A stretch of DNA of 64,000 nucleotides from Gammaproteobacteria bacterium (GTDB taxonomy: Bacteria; Pseudomonadota; Gammaproteobacteria; UBA6429; Thiohalophilaceae), in contig JACQBC010000030.1 of NCBI GenBank assembly GCA_016194635.1, forward strand, positions 62,001 through 126,000. The letters run 5' to 3'. Within the stretch, counting starts at the first letter, position 1; every line of letters begins with the position of its first letter. Positions 59,019 through 64,000 of this stretch are shown piece after piece. A program made the position numbers and the translations under genes. The notes under the pieces were generated by a model that had not been told where the DNA came from, made no database searches, and saw only the letters and a program-made list of their open reading frames with translations.

Positions 59019-59182
59019 TGTCTGGATGAAGGGGATGTCGATTTGTGACCGTCGGCCGCAGGGACGATGTACAGGGAAGTACAAGTGTCGCGGTAGGGCA
59101 GGATGCCGTGAGCAACTGCGGCCGTCGAGCTACAGGAACGTATTTATGCGTATCACAAATCGACATTCCCATCATCCAGGCA
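59019..59182. repeat. MITE-like palindromic element, 164 bp
   Basis: The left end (59019-59048) and right end (59153-59182) are 30-base inverted repeats that match at 27 positions, both carrying ATGTCGATTTGTGA. A second pair, CGGCCGCAG (59053-59061) and CTGCGGCCG (59116-59124), is nested inside. The core shares GCCGCAGGGA and GTCGAGC-TACAGG with the repeats at 31239 and 40449, so the three belong to one wider family with different ends. No transposase is encoded. It lies between metG and rsxB. Confidence 0.7.
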
Positions 59183-59256
59183 AACAAGCTCGCTGCTGCT
59201 ACGGCTAAAACGATTAAACACCAACCCCTTATGTCGGAAATTAAATAACCTATTCG

Positions 59257-59940
59257 ATGGACACGAATTTCGTATATAACGCAACACTCATCGATCGCAT
59301 CGACGCGATTTTGCCGCAAACCCAATGCCGTCAATGTAGCTTTCAAGGTTGCCGCCCCTATGCCCAAGCAATGGCCAAGGGTGAGGCCGATATTAATCAA
59401 TGCCCGCCCGGGGGCGAACAAGTAATTCTGGAACTCGCCAGGTTACTAGGCCAAGAACCCAAACCCTTAAATGAAGCCTATGGACGACACGGCCCAAAAA
59501 CCGTGGTGGTGATTGATGAACTGTTGTGTATCGGCTGCACCCTTTGTATCCAAGCCTGCCCGGTGGATGCCATTCTTGGTGCGGCCAAACTGATGCACAC
59601 CGTCATCACCGAAGAATGCACGGGGTGTAATTTATGTCTTGCCCCCTGTCCGGTGGATTGCATACACAGTATTCCCGCGCCACAACCTCTGGATACCACA
59701 CTCGCCAAACAAAAATCCGCTATTGCCCGCGAGCGTCACCGTTGGCATCTAACCCGGTTGGAAATCCGGAAAAAACACGAAACAGAGCGCAAACAGCAAG
59801 CATCGCCACAGAAAACCACGGCCACGGCAAACTCGCGAAAAGCCGCCATCGCGGCGGCGGTACAGCGTGTCCAGGCTAAAAAAATTGCGCGTGCCGCGCT
59901 AGCGGCTCAAAACGCTCAGAAAAAATCTCCTGCCGAGTAA
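59257..59940 (+). CDS. rsxB: RnfB/RsxB-like ferredoxin, stand-alone form
   Basis: The 227-residue protein has an N-terminal 4Fe-4S module with [13 protein letters not shown] plus a distal Cys (QCPPGG), and two ferredoxin motifs [12 protein letters not shown] and [12 protein letters not shown]. The C-terminal 70 residues are Ala/Lys/Arg-rich and variable. Unlike full RnfB it lacks the N-terminal membrane helix, and no other rnf gene lies in the window. It therefore probably acts as a soluble electron carrier. It converges on nth (107-base gap); rsxB next to nth recalls the end of rnf operons. Confidence 0.85.
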   Translation: MDTNFVYNATLIDRIDAILPQTQCRQCSFQGCRPYAQAMAKGEADINQCPPGGEQVILELARLLGQEPKPLNEAYGRHGPKTVVVIDELLCIGCTLCIQACPVDAILGAAKLMHTVITEECTGCNLCLAPCPVDCIHSIPAPQPLDTTLAKQKSAIARERHRWHLTRLEIRKKHETERKQQASPQKTTATANSRKAAIAAAVQRVQAKKIARAALAAQNAQKKSPAE

Positions 59941-60047
59941 GCCCTCGATCTAGATCTAACTCATCGTTAGTTTTTTTGAAACGCCGATGCAGCGCGCAGT
60001 AAGACACTAAAAATTAATTGTTGCGCACAGTCGGTCTTGTTAACTGA

Positions 60048-60686
60048 TTACCCTGGTGGGGTTTTATCCGGGAATTCACACAAATCGGCGATCACGCATT
60101 CCCCACATTTGGGTTTACGCGCAGTACACACATAACGTCCGTGCAAAATCAACCAATGGTGCGCGTCTTGCTTAAATTCTACTGGGACTACCTGGAGCAA
60201 TTTATCCTCAACGGCACGCACATTTTTCCCCGCGGCAATGCCGGTACGGTTAGATACCCGAAAAATATGCGTATCCACCGCGATAGTGGGATGTCCGAAT
60301 GCCGTGTTAAGGATCACATTCGCGGTTTTCCGTCCCACCCCTGGTAATGCTTCCAACGCCGCGCGGTCTTCAGGCACCACCCCAGCATGCCGCTCCAATA
60401 ACAACCGACAGGTTTGAATAATATTTTTGGCCTTGGTGTTAAACAACCCAATCGTCTTGATGTACTTTTTGAGACCGGTTTCTTTTAAAGCAAGGATGGC
60501 CGCTGGCGTATTGGCCACCGCAAACAAAACGGCGGTGGCTTTGTTGACACTTTTATCCGTGGCTTGGGCGGATAAAATCACTGCCACGAGTAACTCAAAA
60601 GGTGTGCTATAGCGTAACTCGGTGGTCGGCGCGGGGTTAATGCGTTGCAGCCGCTGAAAGAGTAGTTTACGTTGCCTTGGAGTCAT
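60048..60686 (-). CDS. nth: Endonuclease III
   Basis: From the ATG at 60686 (MTPRQRKLLFQRLQ) the enzyme has 212 residues (E. coli 211). The helix-hairpin-helix LPGVGRKTANVILNTAFG holds the catalytic Lys, VDTHIFRVSNRTG the catalytic Asp, and C-x6-C-x2-C-x5-C at the end binds the 4Fe-4S cluster. It is a glycosylase/AP lyase for oxidised pyrimidines. The frame runs to 60764 but the longer start is unlike the family. Confidence 0.95.
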   Translation of the reverse strand: MTPRQRKLLFQRLQRINPAPTTELRYSTPFELLVAVILSAQATDKSVNKATAVLFAVANTPAAILALKETGLKKYIKTIGLFNTKAKNIIQTCRLLLERHAGVVPEDRAALEALPGVGRKTANVILNTAFGHPTIAVDTHIFRVSNRTGIAAGKNVRAVEDKLLQVVPVEFKQDAHHWLILHGRYVCTARKPKCGECVIADLCEFPDKTPPG

Positions 60687-60764
60687 GGATACCGAGTCGT
60701 GGATGCCAACGGCAATTATCGTGAACAAGTTCTGATTCGCAAACCCATCACGATACTGACGCAC

Positions 60765-61130
60765 ACTGCATGGTTAAAACTTAATCGTTCTGAATTAAAT
60801 GTGTTTATTAAGGTATCAATTTGCAAATTGGCTAAAAACTAAAATAGTTCGGCCTGACAATGTGCGTTAATTTTTTAATTGGCCCACTATCGTTCCGACA
60901 AAAGTGTGTGTAATATCGCCGCCCAACACACGAGAAACCCCAGCGATCCTATATCAGTGCCGTAGTATTTTACCAGGGTTGTGTGCGAAGCTGAGGAAAA
61001 TCAATTTAGACTAAGTCTATGATTAGACAACAGGAAAATTTCTGGGTAGCGTGAACTTCATACATACCCCTCTCTCTAAGCCTGTGTATTTGAAATGCAT
61101 AAGTGATTTAAACCTGGTGTGTAAAGTTGA
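60765..61130. other. Gap between nth and the small exported proteins
   Basis: No gene is visible. A 13-base dyad TAGACT-A-AGTCTA lies at 61007-61019 with another TTAGAC just after it (61023-61028), a possible operator. The rest is AT-rich with scattered TTAATT runs. Confidence 0.3.
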
Positions 61131-61170
61131 TTACCCCTGTATACACACTAGGTCAAACAAAAAGGGGTAA
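61131..61170 (+). promoter_or_regulatory. Dyad TTACCCC-N26-GGGGTAA ahead of the first small protein
   Basis: TTACCCC (61131-61137) and GGGGTAA (61164-61170) are perfect inverted arms separated by 26 bases. The same pattern with the same 26-base spacing stands ahead of the next small gene (61657-61698). Centre-to-centre the arms are about 31-33 bases, near three helical turns. It may be a cooperative operator or a large stem in the 5' UTR. Confidence 0.55.
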
Positions 61171-61202
61171 GTGATTCCAGTAAATTAATGGAGAGAACGC
61201 TC

Positions 61203-61427
61203 ATGAAAATCCAAGCAATCGCCCTTGCCTCTATCTTCGCCCTGGCTGTAGGTACCTCGGTCGCGGCTGATGCAGCTGCCCCAGCCGCTCCGGCCGCTCC
61301 TGCTGCTGCCCCAGCCGCTGCTCCTGCAGCTACCCAGGCGAAGGAAGAAAAGAAACATGCCGCTAAGAAAAAAGGCAAAAAGAAAGCTAAGAAAGCCAAA
61401 GCCAAAGACGAAGGCGCAGCTAAGTAA
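61203..61427 (+). CDS. Small exported Ala/Pro- then Lys-rich protein, Cys-less
   Basis: The ATG at 61203 follows GGAGAGAACGCTC and gives 74 residues: a Sec signal (1-20), an Ala/Pro segment (APAAPAAPAAAP) and a Lys/Ala-rich basic tail. Its signal and ADAAAPAA sequence match the next small gene, as do the ribosome site (ATGGAGAGAA) and the upstream dyad, so the two are paralogues. This one lacks the Lys-Cys-Gly motifs. Its role is unknown; a periplasmic polyanion or membrane binder would fit the charge. Confidence 0.7.
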   Translation: MKIQAIALASIFALAVGTSVAADAAAPAAPAAPAAAPAAAPAATQAKEEKKHAAKKKGKKKAKKAKAKDEGAAK

Positions 61428-61454
61428 TCTAGTGCTACCTTTAGTGAAGTCGAG

Positions 61455-61482
61455 CGGCGGAACCCCGGTTCCGCCGTTTTTT
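61455..61482 (+). terminator. Terminator after the first small protein
   Basis: CGGCGGAACC (61455-61464) pairs with GGTTCCGCCG (61467-61476), followed by six T's: a strong intrinsic terminator. Confidence 0.85.
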
Positions 61483-61656
61483 GTGCTCATTGCAGTCCCT
61501 CTTACCTGCCTGAACCATTTTAATTGTCAGCTGACTCCTAACGGTTGATCGTAGGGCATCATTCATAGTAGTTTCACACTGTCAGTATTTTCGTTTACTT
61601 AAGGTCTTTATTCCTGGTCTTAGGTATCGTATCTTTAACCACCTGTCACATATAGT

Positions 61657-61698
61657 TTTACCCCTAATATATGTGGGAGGAATAATAACTGGGGTAAA
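61657..61698 (+). promoter_or_regulatory. Dyad TTTACCCC-N26-GGGGTAAA ahead of the KCG-repeat protein
   Basis: TTTACCCC (61657-61664) and GGGGTAAA (61691-61698) are perfect 8-base inverted arms with a 26-base spacer, the twin of the dyad at 61131. It ends 25 bases before the start codon of the KCG-repeat gene. Confidence 0.55.
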
Positions 61699-61723
61699 TT
61701 GAAATAGTATGGAGAGAATGTCA

Positions 61724-62065
61724 ATGTCAAAGAAAATTTTAGCAATGATTATCGGTTCATTTTTCGCAGCCAGTCTGGCGCTGACTCAACTCGCTGTCGC
61801 CGCTGACGCTGCAGCACCGGCTGCTGAGGCTACCCCTGCTGAACACAAAGAGGGTAAATGCGGCGGAGATATGAAGAAAGAAGGTAAATGCGGTGCCGAT
61901 AAGAAGAAAAAAGACGGTAAGTGCGGCGGCGATAAGAAGAAAAAAGACGGCAAATGCGGTGGCGATAAGAAAGATGGCAAGGACGGCGCTGACAAGAAGA
62001 AAGACGGTAAATGCGGTGAAGGCAAGTGCGGTGGCGACAAGAAAGAAGGCGACACCAAGAAATAA
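61724..62065 (+). CDS. HvfA/bufferin-like copper-binding RiPP precursor with Lys-Cys-Gly repeats
   Basis: The ATG at 61724 follows GGAGAGAATGTCA and gives 113 residues. A Sec signal (about 1-26) and an Ala/Pro/Glu linker lead to a low-complexity region (43-113) with six KCG motifs (Cys 46, 56, 67, 78, 97, 102), most as EGKCGGD or DGKCGGD, plus one degenerate KDG at 86-88. EGKCG-type repeats mark HvfA precursors, whose cysteines are turned into oxazolone-thioamide copper ligands by an MNIO (DUF692) enzyme with a DUF2063 partner, exported and used against copper stress. The following gene is DoxX, a usual companion. The MNIO and DUF2063 genes are absent here, so modification must occur in trans or not at all. 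Confidence 0.78.
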   Translation: MSKKILAMIIGSFFAASLALTQLAVAADAAAPAAEATPAEHKEGKCGGDMKKEGKCGADKKKKDGKCGGDKKKKDGKCGGDKKDGKDGADKKKDGKCGEGKCGGDKKEGDTKK

Positions 62066-62112
62066 ACCGGTTAGGTTCAGCGGTGAAACATTACCGCAGC
62101 TCCTGTTCCACC

Positions 62113-62143
62113 ACAACGGCGGATCATATCCGCCGTTGTTTTT
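62113..62143 (+). terminator. Terminator between the KCG-repeat gene and DoxX
   Basis: ACAACGGCGGAT (62113-62124) pairs perfectly with ATCCGCCGTTGT (62128-62139), a 12-bp stem with a 3-base loop, followed by a short T-run. DoxX would be expressed by read-through or its own promoter. Confidence 0.85.
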
Positions 62144-62182
62144 CACCTAGCTTTAAAAATCGTTTGAATATGTGGATAAACG

Positions 62183-62653
62183 ATGAAGACTTTATTCGCC
62201 CGCACCTATAACCTAGTATTTAGCCCATTAAACTCCCTCGGCCATTATCTTCCAGCCGCGGGACTACGCCTGCTGCTTGCTTATGAATTTTGGGAATCCG
62301 GGATAGAAAAACTTCACGGAACTAACTGGTTTGGTGATATCTATGACAAGTTTCCGTTTCCATTGAATCTGCTATCAACAGACCTGAATTGGTTCTTGGC
62401 CACCTGGTCAGAACTACTCGGCGCGACCGCTCTAGTACTTGGTCTGGCCACGCGTTTTTCTAGCATCACCTTGATTTTTGTTACCGTTATCGCCTGGATT
62501 ACCAGCCATCCCGGTGGTTATTCGATTTCAAACGGTGGTTACAAATTACCCCTCATCTATGTAGTCATGCTCTTGCCCTTGCTGTTTTGTGGGCCGGGCA
62601 AGTTGAGTCTGGATCACCTTATCAGCCGCAAATATAACCGGGAGAAACACTGA
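62183..62653 (+). CDS. DoxX-family membrane protein
   Basis: The 156-residue protein has four helices typical of DoxX, with LRLLLAYEFWESGIEKLHG in the first and LATRFSSITLIFVTVIAWI. DoxX proteins are frequent members of hvf/buf operons, which supports reading the preceding gene as an HvfA-like precursor. Its biochemical role is unsettled; quinone-linked thiol chemistry has been proposed for relatives. It lies 118 bases after the precursor gene, across a terminator, and converges on argG. Confidence 0.87.
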   Translation: MKTLFARTYNLVFSPLNSLGHYLPAAGLRLLLAYEFWESGIEKLHGTNWFGDIYDKFPFPLNLLSTDLNWFLATWSELLGATALVLGLATRFSSITLIFVTVIAWITSHPGGYSISNGGYKLPLIYVVMLLPLLFCGPGKLSLDHLISRKYNREKH

Positions 62654-62677
62654 ATAATGGCTTCGGATTTAACCGCG

Positions 62678-63889
62678 CTAACGGTGTTTGTGTTTAGCAG
62701 CGATGCGCATCCGCAAGGCATTGAGTTTAATAAACCCTTCCGCGTCTTTTTGGTTATAAGCGCCGGCATCGTCTTCAAAGGTCGCGATACTGGCATCGAA
62801 TAAACTGTCGGTTGTGGACTTACGGCCAGTCACGATCACATTGCCTTTGTATAATTTCAATCGCACCAGACCATTAACCGTGACCTGGGAAGCATCGATC
62901 ATGGCTTGCAGCATCTTACGCTCCGGCGACCACCAATAACCGTTGTAGATTAGACTGGCGTAACGCGGCATGAGATCATCTTTGAGATGCGCGACTTCAC
63001 GGTCCAAGGTAAGGGATTCTATCGCCCGATGCGCCTTAAGCAATACCGTACCCCCCGGGGTTTCATACGCACCACGCGATTTCATCCCGACATATCGGTT
63101 TTCAACGATATCAGCACGGCCAATGGCATTCGCGCCGGCCACTTGATTCAAGTGGGCCAGCACTTGCGCCGGGCTTAAACGTTTGCCGTCGATGGCTACC
63201 GCATCACCTTTTTCATAGGTCAGTTCGATAATCGTGGGCATGTCCGGCGCCTCTTCAACCGCGACACTCCACCGCCACATATCCGCTTCGGGTTCGAGCC
63301 AAGGATCTTCTAACACCCCGCCTTCATAAGAGATATGCAGTAAATTCGCATCCATCGAGTAAGGAGACTTATTGCCTTTTTTAAAGTCGATGGCAATGCC
63401 ATGGGTTTGCGCATACTGCATGAGTTTTTCACGCGAGGTCAGATCCCATAAACGCCAAGGAGCGATGATTTTCACATCCGGCATTAACGCATAGGCCCCC
63501 AGCTCAAACCGTACTTGGTCATTACCTTTGCCGGTTGCACCGTGGGAAATAGCATCGGCCCCAGTCAGCTTGGCGATTTCCACCAAACGCTTGGCAATCA
63601 ACGGCCGCGCAATCGAGGTCCCCAACAAGTATTCACCTTCGTAAATCGTGTTGGCGCGCAACATCGGAAACACGAAATCACCCACGAACTCTTCTTTGAG
63701 GTCTTCTATATATATTTCTTTGACGCCCATCTTCTGGGCCTTGAGGCGGGCCGGTTCAAGCTCTTCGCCTTGTCCGATATCGGCGGTAAAGGTCACCACT
63801 TCACAATGGTAGGTTTGTTCTAGCCATTTTAAGATGATTGAAGTATCCAAACCACCAGAATAAGCCAATACGACTTTGTTCACCGCCAT
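62678..63889 (-). CDS. argG: Argininosuccinate synthase
   Basis: The 403-residue enzyme (ATG at 63889, [17 protein letters not shown]) has the PP-loop [15 protein letters not shown], then [26 protein letters not shown] and [13 protein letters not shown]. It joins citrulline and aspartate in arginine synthesis. GGAGG lies 8 bases upstream. It converges on the DoxX gene (24-base gap). Confidence 0.96.
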   Translation of the reverse strand: MAVNKVVLAYSGGLDTSIILKWLEQTYHCEVVTFTADIGQGEELEPARLKAQKMGVKEIYIEDLKEEFVGDFVFPMLRANTIYEGEYLLGTSIARPLIAKRLVEIAKLTGADAISHGATGKGNDQVRFELGAYALMPDVKIIAPWRLWDLTSREKLMQYAQTHGIAIDFKKGNKSPYSMDANLLHISYEGGVLEDPWLEPEADMWRWSVAVEEAPDMPTIIELTYEKGDAVAIDGKRLSPAQVLAHLNQVAGANAIGRADIVENRYVGMKSRGAYETPGGTVLLKAHRAIESLTLDREVAHLKDDLMPRYASLIYNGYWWSPERKMLQAMIDASQVTVNGLVRLKLYKGNVIVTGRKSTTDSLFDASIATFEDDAGAYNQKDAEGFIKLNALRMRIAAKHKHR

Positions 63890-63945
63890 AAGCCACACCT
63901 CCGAAGTTAACTCGAAAATATCAGGCGCGTATTATAACGGAAAAA

Positions 63946-64000
63946 CTAACCCTTTGGTTTTTTGTCACGGTGCAAAACAACCTGTACCTGATCGGATTTT
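63946..64000 (-). CDS. Possible 3' end of a gene upstream of argG
   Basis: A minus-strand frame enters from the window edge and ends at a TAG (63946-63948), coding DQVQVVLHRDKKPKG at its C-terminus. The codons look coding, but 18 codons are too few to identify a product. Confidence 0.3.
   Translation of the reverse strand, partial: KSDQVQVVLHRDKKPKG

Noticed and set aside
61786-62146. Long antisense frames over the KCG-repeat gene (Ser/Pro/His-rich)
   Set aside because: They are mirror images of the low-complexity repeat with no ribosome site or domain.

Overview
The window reads as a chromosome segment from a gammaproteobacterium of roughly 50 percent GC. The pointers are gammaproteobacterial gene neighbourhoods (ilvI-ilvH-ilvC-pssA-leuA, mrp-dcd, metG-rsxB-nth, and hda / AI-2E transporter / CDP-alcohol transferase / DUF2066 / purMN / DUF3108), an Aas of the same length as the E. 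coli enzyme, hda, and an orphan type VI secretion (T6SS) cargo cassette. Species cannot be told from the sequence alone. No tRNA, rRNA or CRISPR array was seen. Layout. 1-4.3 kb: amidohydrolase fragment, a decayed MFS transporter (N-terminus missing, in-frame TAG), aas and a TetR regulator. 4.4-7.0 kb: accessory island with an AHH-type nuclease toxin, an Imm11/DUF1629-like immunity protein, Hcp, and gene debris on both sides. 7.0-11.8 kb: ABC exporter and a very large MFS/spermidine-synthase/TPR fusion. 11.9-18.5 kb: an unusual and probably copper-linked cluster. It holds a 30-residue (Met-Gly-Gly-Gly)n peptide, an AsnB-type amidotransferase, a Crp/Fnr regulator, two complementary multicopper-oxidase-like proteins (the first with a Tat signal, the second with Met/Gly tracts like the peptide) and an exported ankyrin protein with a His/Met-rich tail. 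Two 18-bp dyads with Crp/Fnr geometry precede the peptide and the first oxidase, each about 41-42 bp upstream of a plausible transcription start, so the cluster looks like one regulon. 18.7-20.3 kb: prfC. 20.5-27.9 kb: DUF805 gene, then a tightly overlapping RDD / SpoIIM / DUF4129 / DUF4350 / MoxR / DUF58 operon. 27.9-31.1 kb: two small membrane proteins, an inositol-phosphatase-like enzyme, rimI and a uracil-DNA glycosylase. 31.4-37.4 kb: branched-chain amino-acid operon with pssA inside it and terminator-like hairpins ahead of ilvI. 37.5-44.5 kb: DUF4124, proS, a lytic transglycosylase, and a minus-strand operon of two thioredoxin-fold proteins, TolC, a membrane-fusion protein and acylphosphatase with no pump gene. 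44.6-48 kb: wrbA and an ECF42-type sigma factor with two DGPF/YCII proteins and a VOC protein. 48-56 kb: hda, membrane genes, purMN, DUF3108, dcd, mrp. 56-60.7 kb: SpoU methylase, metG, rsxB, nth. 61-62.7 kb: two small exported paralogues behind an identical upstream dyad; the second carries six Lys-Cys-Gly motifs like HvfA/bufferin copper-binding RiPP precursors and is followed by DoxX, but no modifying enzyme is in the window. 62.7 kb to the end: argG and the tail of another gene. Three structured palindromic repeats lie in intergenic gaps. How the parts work together. The two most interesting regions (11.9-18.5 kb and 61-62.7 kb) both encode small low-complexity proteins rich in soft-metal ligands (Met or Cys), one beside copper oxidases and one resembling known copper-sequestering peptides. 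A shared role in copper handling is the economical reading, but it is inference.
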